From contig CANMSO010000007.1 of NCBI GenBank assembly GCA_947500545.1, forward strand, positions 62,001-126,000: a stretch of DNA of 64,000 bases, given 5' to 3'. Positions 25,124-35,300 of the stretch are shown here, piece by piece; within the stretch, counting starts at the first letter, position 1, and the number at the start of each line of letters is the position of its first letter. The notes under the pieces are model-generated. The model was not told the DNA's origin. It saw only the letters and a program-made list of their open reading frames with translations, and ran no database searches. Both the position numbers and the translations under genes were made by a program. Origin of the DNA: an uncultured Aquimarina sp. GTDB taxonomy: Bacteria > Bacteroidota > Bacteroidia > Flavobacteriales > Flavobacteriaceae.

Positions 25124-25699
25124 TTATGCTTTTTTCTTACCTCTGATTTTACTTAAAAATTCTGGAGTGAAGCCTAAATAGGAAGCCAGCATATATTGTG
25201 GAACACGTTGAACAAAATCTGGATTTTGTTCGTAAAAAACATCATAGAGCTCTTCTCCAGATAAGTTATACATAAATTGGATTCTACGTTGATCAGCAAT
25301 CCTGACTTTTTCTAATATAATTCTGAAGTATCGATTTAATTCTAAAGAATGTTTTAAAACACTATCCAGTTTTTCTTTACTGATTTTTAAAACCAGCGAA
25401 TCCTCTGCAGCTTGTATATTTAGTTCAGAAAGTGTTTGATTGATAAAGCTGTCAAAGTTGGTAAGCCACCAATTTTCAATTCCGAAATTAACTACTTTTT
25501 CAACTCCTTTTCTATTTACAAAAAATGCCCTGAAACAGCCTTTAAGAATGAAATATTGATATTTACAATATTGTCCTTCTTTCAGAAGATATTCTTTGTT
25601 ATTAATGCTTTCAAAATCTAAAGTGTTTAAAAAAGATTGAAGTTCACTTTCTGAAGGAGTTACAAATTTCAGGATATGTTCTTTAAGTTGATCTTTCAT
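25124..25699 (-). CDS. Crp/Fnr family transcriptional regulator
   Basis: 191 residues. The cyclic-nucleotide-binding beta-roll spans about 20-115 (EYLLKEGQYCKYQYFILKGCFR is its core). The C-terminal helix-turn-helix is VPQYMLASYLGFTPEFLSKIRGKK. The HTH is of the short type common in Bacteroidota, and there are no Fnr-type cysteines for an iron-sulfur cluster. It is likely to regulate the AhpD-like and DoxX genes that follow on the same strand. The effector is unknown. Confidence 0.9.
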   Translation of the reverse strand: MKDQLKEHILKFVTPSESELQSFLNTLDFESINNKEYLLKEGQYCKYQYFILKGCFRAFFVNRKGVEKVVNFGIENWWLTNFDSFINQTLSELNIQAAEDSLVLKISKEKLDSVLKHSLELNRYFRIILEKVRIADQRRIQFMYNLSGEELYDVFYEQNPDFVQRVPQYMLASYLGFTPEFLSKIRGKKKA

Positions 25700-25728
25700 T
25701 TTTTTATAAAGAAAATCTAAACTTGAAA

Positions 25729-26775
25729 TTATTTTTCTTTTTTCAGAATCAAAAACTCATCGTCCATTACATTTCCTGTAAAGATCAAATCTTCATAAGG
25801 AGCAGCAATCGTAGATCCAGACATAGCACTACCATCACCAATATAAATGGTTTCAATAGAATAATCAGCCTTTCCGTGATAAGTTATCATTATCAATTCA
25901 GAAGGAGAAGTCTCTTTTTTTCCCTGCGCGTATGCCTTAAATCTTAATAAATTAGGATGTCCACCTATCCAAAGATTGCCTTTTTTGTCAATTTCGATAT
26001 TGTCAACTCCTGTGCCGCATGGTATATCTTCAATAAATTCTAGAGCCCCATCATTTTTTCTTGAGTATACTTTTACTAGAAACTTTCGGGGAGAGGCTAC
26101 ATAAAGTAGATTACGTTTAGGATCAAAATTTATTCCATTGGCATATGCAATTCCATCTGCGACTTCTCTAAAATTTATACCATCAAAATACATTACATTT
26201 GATACAGAAAGCCCAGCATATTCTTCAAGAAATTTACCAACTCCTTTTGCATACCCATGATCGTTTGTGAAGTAAAAACGATTTTCATCAATAAGTACAA
26301 TGTCATTTGGGCTAATCAAAGAAGGATCAGTAATTGATTTTTCAAAAACCAAGTTATCTTTATATTTTGTAAATACTTCTATAGAATGTCCTTGAGGAGT
26401 ATGGTTAATAGCCATTATTTTATAGATACTATCTCTTTTGATCATTGAAATTCCGTGAGGAGCAAAAGGTTTCAGAAAAGAGGCAGTAAGATGTGTGGTT
26501 TCGAATTCTCCATTTTTTAAATCAATGGCATATAATCCACCGTGTTCTTGTTCTTTTGGAGGATAAACACCTCTATTGGTAGATGAGATTAGTGCAAAAC
26601 CATCAGATTCACTTATTGTAATGTCTTCTGCACCAGGAAGCGGTATTTTCTTTACAATGGTTCCTTCAAATTGATTTTCTATAGTCCTGAAAAAACCAGT
26701 AGAAATTAAAGTGTGCGCAATAAAAGCAATTATTAAAACTAAAATGAGTAATGAAATTCTTTTTATTATGCGCAT
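25729..26775 (-). CDS. paraoxonase/SMP-30-like beta-propeller protein
   Basis: 348 residues. A single N-terminal hydrophobic helix (about 5-27) is a signal peptide or membrane anchor. The rest is a six-bladed propeller with paraoxonase-like motifs: PHGISMI (His loop), SPNDIVLI, FYFTNDHG, ANGINFDP and GVDNIEID, matching calcium-binding and catalytic positions of arylesterase/lactonase enzymes. Likely a periplasmic lactonase or esterase. It shares its divergent upstream region with a fasciclin-domain lipoprotein gene. Confidence 0.8.
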   Translation of the reverse strand: MRIIKRISLLILVLIIAFIAHTLISTGFFRTIENQFEGTIVKKIPLPGAEDITISESDGFALISSTNRGVYPPKEQEHGGLYAIDLKNGEFETTHLTASFLKPFAPHGISMIKRDSIYKIMAINHTPQGHSIEVFTKYKDNLVFEKSITDPSLISPNDIVLIDENRFYFTNDHGYAKGVGKFLEEYAGLSVSNVMYFDGINFREVADGIAYANGINFDPKRNLLYVASPRKFLVKVYSRKNDGALEFIEDIPCGTGVDNIEIDKKGNLWIGGHPNLLRFKAYAQGKKETSPSELIMITYHGKADYSIETIYIGDGSAMSGSTIAAPYEDLIFTGNVMDDEFLILKKEK

Positions 26776-26857
26776 GGATAGCTATTTAATACTATTCTGG
26801 AAAATACTTACTTTTGATTTTTTGCATTCTAAATATAGCAAATAAATACTACTGTGT

Positions 26858-26907
26858 GGTCGTTATTGTTCTTTCTTTTAAGAGGAACTATGAATAATGT
26901 AACGACC
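26858..26907. promoter_or_regulatory. inverted repeat in divergent intergenic region
   Basis: Perfect 8-bp arms GGTCGTTA / TAACGACC enclose a further GTTC/GAAC pair. It lies between the paraoxonase-like gene (start 26775) and the fasciclin gene (start 27029). Candidate operator or cruciform. The rest of this 253-bp region shows nothing clear. Confidence 0.4.
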
Positions 26908-27028
26908 TAGTTTTATGAAACGTTAAAAATATTTTTAGGGTTTCGTTAACATTTATTTAACCAAAGATTACCAAAGGAAAGAGGTTTTCGTGCGTTAAAG
27001 AAATCTAAAAAAAGGAAAAACTCTAACC

Positions 27029-27640
27029 ATGAACTTTAGAAGCGTATTACCCATTTTTGTTTTGTCCGTATTGTTGCTAACCACTGCATGTAATGAGAGC
27101 GAAAAATATATTGTTACCAAGGATGAAAATGGAAAATTAATAGCACAAAAAATATCAGATATATCGGCTGTCAAAGAGGCTGAAGAAAAGGTGCCGACCA
27201 TAGCTGAATTCATTTCACTTGATAAAGGTTTTTCGATATTTACAGATACATTAAAAGCTATTGAACTAGATAAAACGCTAGATAGTGATGGTCAATTCAC
27301 AATTTTTGCCCCAATAAATTCTGCTTTTGAAACTTTACCAGAAGGTGCGGTTGAAAAATTATTAAAACCTGAAAATAAAGAAGAACTTATTTCTATCTTA
27401 AAATATCATATCATTCCTAGCAAAATAAACAAACAAGATATTATAATCGCAATTAATGAAGGAAGAGGTAGTGTTCCTCTAAGGACACTAGGTGGAACTT
27501 TACTTACTGCTTCTTTAAAAGGAAATAGTATATTTCTAATTGACGAGAGAGGGAATGGAGGAAAATTGATAACGACTGATCTTGAAGCGTCTAATGGATT
27601 TATTAATACAATTGATGCTGTAATGATGCCCAAAAAATAG
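27029..27640 (+). CDS. fasciclin (FAS1) domain lipoprotein
   Basis: 203 residues. A lipoprotein signal peptide ends at Cys21 (LLTTAC). A single FAS1 domain covers about 55-200, with the conserved blocks FTIFAPINSAFETLP and LKYHIIPSKI and a VIDAV-like end (INTIDAVMMPKK). Such proteins mediate adhesion or carbohydrate contact at the cell surface. Terminator follows at 27671. Confidence 0.92.
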   Translation: MNFRSVLPIFVLSVLLLTTACNESEKYIVTKDENGKLIAQKISDISAVKEAEEKVPTIAEFISLDKGFSIFTDTLKAIELDKTLDSDGQFTIFAPINSAFETLPEGAVEKLLKPENKEELISILKYHIIPSKINKQDIIIAINEGRGSVPLRTLGGTLLTASLKGNSIFLIDERGNGGKLITTDLEASNGFINTIDAVMMPKK

Positions 27641-27670
27641 CCACACTCTTAAAACTCGTTTTATATTAAA

Positions 27671-27701
27671 AAGGAACCTATTGTTTGTAGGTTCTTTTTT
27701 T
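27671..27701 (+). terminator. terminator of fasciclin gene
   Basis: Stem GAACCTA / TAGGTTC with a 7-nt loop, extended by A-T pairs and followed by a run of T on the plus strand. Confidence 0.8.
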
Positions 27702-27782
27702 GTTTTTAATTAAGAATTAATAAAATTCTGGATTTTATTAAAGTGTTGTAATAAAAATATAAATTCTTAATTTTAGGGGCTT

Positions 27783-27819
27783 AGTGAGTAGCTAAATATA
27801 AAAATTGAGAATACTCACT
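27783..27819. promoter_or_regulatory. inverted repeat before DUF6090 gene
   Basis: AGTGAGTA / TACTCACT, perfect 8-bp arms separated by 21 nt, ending 29 bp before the ATG at 27849. Candidate operator or leader hairpin. Confidence 0.4.
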
Positions 27820-27848
27820 GTTTTATAAACGGGGAATACAATAAACAT

Positions 27849-28556
27849 ATGAAGATAATTAGGGGCGTTAAGGACGTATTGCGCAGAATCGCATCTGGCT
27901 TTACTATGGATTGGAAATCAAAATTAGTAGATCTGCTAATTGTAATTATTGGTATTACCCTTGCTTTTAGACTCAATAGTTGGAGTGAGTCAAAAAAACA
28001 AAACAGATTGATAAATGATTACCTGAATAGTTTTTCTGTTGAAAATCAATCTAATATTGATGATTTAAATACAGTTTTGGGCCAATCCAATTCACAACAA
28101 GCAAAGATCGATACGCTTAAGCAAATAATGCTGAAAGAAGCATATTACGATAGAAGACTTACCTTGATGACACCTAGTTTGCTAAACTCTATTAATTACA
28201 GGCCGTCAATTATTACCATGGAAAACGTAAAAGAATCAGGGGATTTTGAATTAATTAAAAATTATCAGCTCAGAAAGAAAATTATAATTGCCTATGAATC
28301 TTTACAGAATTTAAAAGAACAGGAAGTTGTATTAAGGGATTATGTAAAGAACCTTATTAGGCCTTACTTTTTTGAGAAAATTCGTTACAGAGATTTTTAT
28401 CCAGTAGATGATGCAAGTTTTGTTAGCGATCATAGGTTTGAAAATATGATTATTGGGTATGGTATTTTATTAAAAAAACAAACTAGAGCATACAAAGATG
28501 TGATGTCTAAACTTCAAAATCTGAAGGAAGGTTTAGAATCTAATAGCAAAAGATAG
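27849..28556 (+). CDS. DUF6090-like membrane-anchored protein
   Basis: 235 residues. The N-terminal part carries one hydrophobic helix (about 29-43, VDLLIVIIGITLAFRLNSWSE) followed by a helical, charged region. The first 60 residues resemble the DUF6090 family, frequent and functionally uncharacterised in Bacteroidota. It stands alone, 11 bp from the end of a convergent gene. Confidence 0.7.
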   Translation: MKIIRGVKDVLRRIASGFTMDWKSKLVDLLIVIIGITLAFRLNSWSESKKQNRLINDYLNSFSVENQSNIDDLNTVLGQSNSQQAKIDTLKQIMLKEAYYDRRLTLMTPSLLNSINYRPSIITMENVKESGDFELIKNYQLRKKIIIAYESLQNLKEQEVVLRDYVKNLIRPYFFEKIRYRDFYPVDDASFVSDHRFENMIIGYGILLKKQTRAYKDVMSKLQNLKEGLESNSKR

Positions 28557-28567
28557 GAGATACGTAA

Positions 28568-29224
28568 TTATTCATTTTTTTGATGTATAGAAAGCAATCT
28601 AAAATCAAATGGTGTCCATAAACATGCTTTGATACCACTTTGTTTAAAAGCGGTGTTTACCCAGGTATTGCAAGTATTAAAACAGTTGTAACCTCCATTG
28701 GCTTCATAGAAATCATCATTGTTATGATAGCCTAATCCAGGTAAAACTATTTTTTTGTTTCTCTCATCTAATCTGAAAGAGCTTTTAATATATGTGGTCA
28801 ACTTTTTAAATTGAGTCGGGGTCAATTTTATTTCAACCCAATCACTTCTTATTGCAAAATATTTTGTGACATGTAATAGAGCGGGGCTATTAACGAATGC
28901 TGCCTTACATTTATTTAAAATAGTGAAATCTGACCAAGTAGAAGTCTTTATATAAAAAGTTCTATCTCCCCATCCAAACGAAAAAAACTGTTCTTGATTG
29001 TTATAGGTTAACCCGTCCAAAATAGATCGATCTAATTCATTTTTAGGGATAATAATTTCTAAATGTATGCCGTTTGATGCAAGATAGATACTATGTTTTT
29101 TGTCCGCAAGATCGTCACTTGTATTGACTGTAATATAAGAGGAAACTAAGGAAATAATAAGGTATGCAATTGGAATTATTAAGATAACTCCAAGGAATTT
29201 TAATATTTTCTTTGCTTTCCCCAT
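28568..29224 (-). CDS. TIGR02117 family (DUF2459) protein
   Basis: 218 residues with an N-terminal membrane helix (about 8-30). Conserved family blocks are GIHLEIIIP, FSFGWGDRTFYIKTSTWSDF, PGLGYHNNDDFYEANGGYNCFNTCNTWVN and ACLWTPFDF. The NTCN-W block and preceding conserved residues recall cysteine-peptidase-like folds, but no activity is established. It lies downstream of the macroglobulin gene on the same strand, separated by 100 bp holding a 28-bp palindrome. Confidence 0.85.
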   Translation of the reverse strand: MGKAKKILKFLGVILIIPIAYLIISLVSSYITVNTSDDLADKKHSIYLASNGIHLEIIIPKNELDRSILDGLTYNNQEQFFSFGWGDRTFYIKTSTWSDFTILNKCKAAFVNSPALLHVTKYFAIRSDWVEIKLTPTQFKKLTTYIKSSFRLDERNKKIVLPGLGYHNNDDFYEANGGYNCFNTCNTWVNTAFKQSGIKACLWTPFDFRLLSIHQKNE

Positions 29225-29272
29225 CCTTAATATTAGGTAGTATAGGCTATTCGTGATTGATTTTGTTTGTAA

Positions 29273-29300
29273 GGCCCTATAGATTTAAATCTATAGGGCC
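29273..29300. other. 28-bp perfect palindrome after the macroglobulin gene
   Basis: Two perfect 14-bp arms (GGCCCTATAGATTT and its complement) with no spacer, between the macroglobulin stop (29325) and the TIGR02117 start (29224). There is no U-tract on either strand, so it is not a standard terminator. As RNA it would form a GC-clamped hairpin; as DNA it could be a protein-binding dyad. Confidence 0.6.
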
Positions 29301-29324
29301 CGCAATAGCTAAAAATAACATATT

Positions 29325-32300
29325 TTATTTAATACTTACGCGTACACCTTCAGAATGACTTGAAAACTCAGGAGCGTACATACTTTGTATTGTTGTAATT
29401 CCATTAGAGAAATCTCCTTTATTATTAACACGAAGATCATATTCAAAAACATAGACTCCTTTTGGTAAATAGTCAAAGAAAAAGTTTGTAGAAGCATCTT
29501 TTGTGCTCTCATAATATCCCAAACCATCTTGCCATTTGTACTGTGAGATCACATTTATTGGTTCTAGGCCAGAAGCACGCATATCTTTCATATGCACAAA
29601 CTCCATTGCACGATCAGATCTCAATTCAATACGAACTCTTACTAAATCACCTAACTGTAAATTAGTTTTTTCAGTAATCTCGGTAATTTCTTCTCCTGTA
29701 TCCGTATTCTTTTTTAAGAATAACTTTTTCTTAAGAGATAAGGGTGTTTTTGCAGATGTAATTTTGTCTAGATCTTCAAAATACTGCCAATATAGCGCTC
29801 CCCATGCAATACCTTTTCCTTTTTTTGAGATTTTGGCAGCTGCCATATCGGGTTTTACATCACTACCATTCCATGAGGTTTTAAAGTACCCGGTTCCAAC
29901 TTCTACTTTTACACCTTCCATTTTACTGGGATCAATTTTTTGATCACCTAGTACGATTTCTACCATGTCTGTTACAGACAACCAATCGCTTCCTTGCAAC
30001 AATAAGGCATATACAGCATCTGATGTAGCTTTGGTAGTTTTCCAACGATTGGTTTGCTTATTTTTTAGCAACCAGATTTTTAGGTTATCTACAATTTCTT
30101 TTCGTTTTGGTTCTTTTTCAACTTCAGAAAAGACTTCAATCATTAGCGACTGTGTCTCAATAGGTGCTTGATACCAGTACCAGCTTGCAGTATTCGATTT
30201 CCAATACATACCCAGTTCTTCACTAGTGATACTTTTTTCATCTAATGATCTAATAATTTTTGTAGCATTTGTATTATCCTCGTTACGATTTAAAACAAGC
30301 GCTAGCATCCCTTGGGCATATAACCCTTGATTCAGCCAGTACTTTTTGGATTGTCCCAGATAATATTTCCATGCTTCATTTGTGTTCTTTGGTCTATTGA
30401 TATCTGCAAAGAAGCTCCGCATATATAGATAATGAATCTGAGTATAACTCAAGTGATTTTTATTAATGTCAATCTTATTTTTGGTGCAATATTTTTTCAG
30501 ATCCTCATATTCTCTTACAAATTCCTTATCCAGAAAACGAATGGCATTTTGAAGCATGCTAGAAGTGTTATTGTCAAACCTGGTGACTCCTAGTTTTTTG
30601 AGATGGCCAAATCCTGTGGCAATATGCTGAGTAATAAAACGATTTTCTCTACCTCCTTTAAACCATGGGAATCCACCAGAACCATATTGCATTTGTCTTA
30701 ATTTGTTTAATGCAGATTGTAGCTCTGTATTCATCTTATTTAGATCAAAAAGCAAGGCAATTCGTTTCTTTTGCTCGGTTTCACTTTGCGCATCACGTAA
30801 CCAAGGTGTTTCTTGTATGATCAGGGATTTTAACTCCTGGTTTTTTTCAAGATTGCTTAGTAAAGCATCAGTAGATTTCCATTGATTAAAAACTTCCTGA
30901 ATTCTAGGGTTAGAATTTGCAATATGACTAGCTAATGCATTTGCATAATACCTGGAGAATGTTTGCTCAGAACATTCGTAAGGATACTCCATAAGATAAG
31001 GTAATGCTTGTACGGCGTACCATGCTGGGTTAGAAGTCATTTCTAAGGTGAGCTTATGATGTTTAAGTGTGTTAGAAGTATTGTCCTTTAATTTATCCAG
31101 AGTAAATGTTTTCGTTTGATTCGAACGAATCCACATAGGCAATGTTTCGGTAACTAACATTCGATTACTAAGTACTGGTAGTACATTCTGTTCGCCATCA
31201 GAAAAATCACCAGCTTTAGCAACGATTTTATATTGTACAGTTTGCACATTGTCTGGAATGCGTAACTCCCAGAATACACTTGTGTTTCCTTTCGTTTTTA
31301 CTTCAAAACTCTGTCGGGCATTATTGTTTTGAAGATCAGTATCAATAGTTTTATTCGTTAATGCATCAAATAATTGTAATTCTATCACCCCGCTAAGATC
31401 TTTGGTAGCCAGATTTGATATTTTAGAACTCAAAATAATTTTATCACCTTCTCTAAGAAATCTTGGAGGATTAGGAAGGATCATTAATTCTTTCTGTGTT
31501 ACAGTTTCTAGGGCAGTTGTAGTTGCGTTCAACTCTTTTGTATGCGCTAATAATTGTAGTTTCCATCTTGTTAATGCTTCTGGAGCTGTAAAATTAAAAC
31601 TTACATTACCATCTGCATCTGTGGTTAATTCTGGAAAGAAAAAAGCTGTTTCCTGAAGATTTTTACGGATTTTTATGCCTTCTAAGGAGGTTTCTTTTTT
31701 ATCCTCTTCATTAATGGTAGTATCCATAGGTTTCATGAAAGCTATACTTTCTGGAGCTTCTTCTGATTCAGCATCATCAGCCATACCATCTACGGCCATT
31801 GATTTTTGCATCATGGGTGCAGCAGCATTTTCCATTACTTCAAACCTTCTATTTCTACCACCAAAGTATTGCTGACCAAAATATAACCCAAACCAGTTAA
31901 ACTGATCATAACCCTGATTGGCAAAATATTGCCTCAACTGATTATTGTTCCTAAGGTTAAAAATATTAACTCCAAAACTCTGTGTAGCTTGTCTTTTATT
32001 TTGAGAGTAATATGTAGGACGGTTAATAGGGTTAAAATACCATTGGTGCGGTTTAAATTGATCTAACGAAGCATCATACATGCTTGCAAGAAGTTCTGCA
32101 CTTACTTTGTCTCCTTTTGGCCCTTTTATGGCGAAACTCCATGTTTCTTGTTGTCCCGGAGCTAATTTATCCCTAAAGGTTTTTGTCTCGATACTAAGTT
32201 CTGTTGGTTCATAGGGCACAGGAATTAAAACTGAACCGCTCTGATAACCATTATAGTTTACAAAACTATATCCCACAGAAAAACCACCTAGATCTTCTTT

Positions 32301-35300
32301 TTTAACCGGGATTTTTATCGTTTTACTATTTTTAGAAAGCTTTATCAGATTTGTTTCTATAATCTTATGATTTTTTTCAATATCTATCGTAATAGTAATA
32401 TCCTCTGAGGCTGAACTTAATTTTACAACTACTTCGTCACCAATTTTATAGGATGTTTTATTAGTTGTGATTTCAAATAGTTGCTGATCACTTATTGTAT
32501 TATCATCTTGACTATACAATGTAAAATATTGTATGTCTTTTACCTCTTGACCAAATTTGTCTTTAGTATTTAATTCTATAACATATTTGCCGGATTCCCA
32601 TTTCTTGATAGTTTCCAAAGTCAGGTTTTGACTACCTTTTGTGTTATCTTTTGTTTCTGAAGTACTAAAAGTCTTGTCTAATACCAATTTACCTTTATCC
32701 CAGGTTCGGTAATCATGTTCGTCTTCATAAGCATCATGTGGGAATAATTTTGAAAACTCACCCTCTTTAAACCCTTCATAATCTGGTGCTTTCCATGGTC
32801 GTAGACGCATTGGTTTGTCTGGTCCCTTTAGTTTAAAAACTTTCACACTTCCGGTAGCGGCAATAGATTCATTATTTAGATTTAATGTCGTAATGGCTAT
32901 TGAATGATTCTTTAACGTTTTATCAATTTTATCGTTTATAGTAACGACAGCAGTCATTGCATGATAACCAACATTCACAATCGTTGTCGTACTTCTTGTT
33001 TCCCCATTAATATCTGTAACATCTGCAGTAATTTCGTAATTAAAAATCGGTAAATTTTCTTTAGAAACGCTAGCATCCGGAAGTGCGGCAAAATTAATTT
33101 TGTACTCTCCTTTATCATTTGTTTTTGTTTCTCCATGAGTGATTTCTTGTGATTCAGAATTATATCTTGGGTACCAATAACACCATCTGGGGTATTGTAC
33201 TTTTCTGTGCACACGATATACCACTTTGGCATCAGTAATATTGCTTCCTGCATACGCTGTTGCTGTACCAATTAATTTGATAGTATCTTTTATTTTATAA
33301 GTTTCTGTAACAGGATTAAATTTGGTTTCAAACTTAGGCCGTTTATACTCTTCTATAGAAATAGAAGTACTTTGATAGTTATTAGTCTGTATGGTATATA
33401 CTCCTGTTAATCCTGAGGAAGGCAATATAAATTCGCCATTAAATGATCCATAATCATTTGTCTTAAAGTTTAAAGTTTTTACCTCCTGGCCATTAACATC
33501 TTTTAATGTTGCAAAAGCAGGTTGGTTTGGCATTACCTTATAATCTTCATTACCAGTCGAGGACATCATTATTCCTTTGAAATATACAGTTTGCCCTGGC
33601 CTATAAATACTTCGATCCGTAAAAAGAAAGGTATTATATCGCGTTTCCTTGTCATTTTGAGCGCTTTTATAGGACTGATTTAGATAATATCCTTCAAAAT
33701 ATGCACTATCTTTTTCATAGGACACAGTTATAGTCACATCATAGTAATAGGTGTTTATTATTAGATCGGACTGACCGTTTTTGTCTGTAGTAATAGTTTT
33801 ATCAATTTTCTTTCCATGACCTCTTTCATTACTAGTCTTGAAATGTATTTTGGCATTGGCAATTGGCATTCCATTGTTTCTGTCCAGGACCTGAAAAATA
33901 GACTTCTCTTGGGTTTTGTTTTCTATTAGTACTAAATTGCTTATTTGTACATCTGCATAAGAAAACATGGTTTTTTCTGTAAGATCGTTGGATAAAGTAG
34001 CCAAAATGAGATAAGATCCCTGTTCTAGTTCTGGAAAAAGGACTTCTGTGGTATGTATTTGGTAATCATGTTCATCACAAATTTCTGCTTCCCAGGTTTT
34101 ATTTATCGTTAGCCTGTTTAAGAATTTTATTTGATCTTCTACTTTATATAATCCTTTTAAAGATTTTAGTTGTTTTGGATTAATTTTTAATGCTTTAAAA
34201 TGGAGCTTGTTTAGATTTTTGTAGGTAATGAGTAATCGTCCAGGTTTTTGTATTGGTATATATTTCTCGGTTTTTATGGCAAGTTCAGAATCAAGTATGT
34301 GATCTTTTAATGTAGTACACTTATTTGCACCACGAGAATCAGGAAATTTTTTGATAGTAGCATTGCAAATTTCTATAGCTTCTTTCAATTTCCATCTATG
34401 CATTTCATTTTCCTTAGGGATATAAGAAGCTGCTTGTTGTTGATATTGATTAGCAATTTCATAATCATATAATGCAGAAGTTTTATCGGTACTAAACTTT
34501 TCCTTTTCGGAAGATAATGTTTCTAAAAGTGTAGCTTGTTTGTTTGTAAACACGGCATTCTCATAAACAAAATTTAAGCGTTCGATATTTGCCTCTATAA
34601 GTGCATCTGGTGTAGTATCTCTAACATGAAATTTTATGAGATTCTGATATAATTGTAGCGCATTTCCTTGTAATGACAAAGAATCTTTTGGTGTTATTTT
34701 TAATGAAGCAAACTTTTCATGTTCTGCTAAATATTCAGAATTGTCTATTGAAAAAGCGTAGGATGGTTTAGTTATATTGGTTTCCGAAGTCTTATAAAAC
34801 TCTAAAGCGTTGTGAACTAAGAAATCATATAATGTAGGACGGTATTTTTTAGAACCCGAAGCTTTTATTAAAATTTGATCAAATCTTGAGAGGTTTGTTT
34901 GTTGTGCCAGAACACCATTTTGAAGTGATTTTTGATAATGTAAATGTATTTCAGCAAATAATGTTTCCAGATCCCATGTTCTGAAATCTTCTTGATCTAC
35001 TTTTTCTGATGTTTGAGTCCTATTATAAAATTTCCAACGATTTTGTTGAAAATATTGCCAGTATAAATTTGCTAAAACGCTTTCTAATATGTTCTTTTTT
35101 GGAAACTCACTTTGGGTAATCTCGTTTTGTAGTTCTTTGATAATAGTGAGTTGCGCATTCTCTTCTAGCGTAAGTGTATATTTTGCTTTATGAAGTAATG
35201 CTTTTATTATTTGATTGTCATTATTTTCCTTTTTTGCTTGGTTATAAATGGCAGTAACAACCTCTATAGCAGATTTTGGCAACCCTTTTTGGTCAAAGGC

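Noticed and set aside
29273..29300. Standard rho-independent terminator for the macroglobulin gene
   Set aside because: The dyad has no following T-run on either strand.
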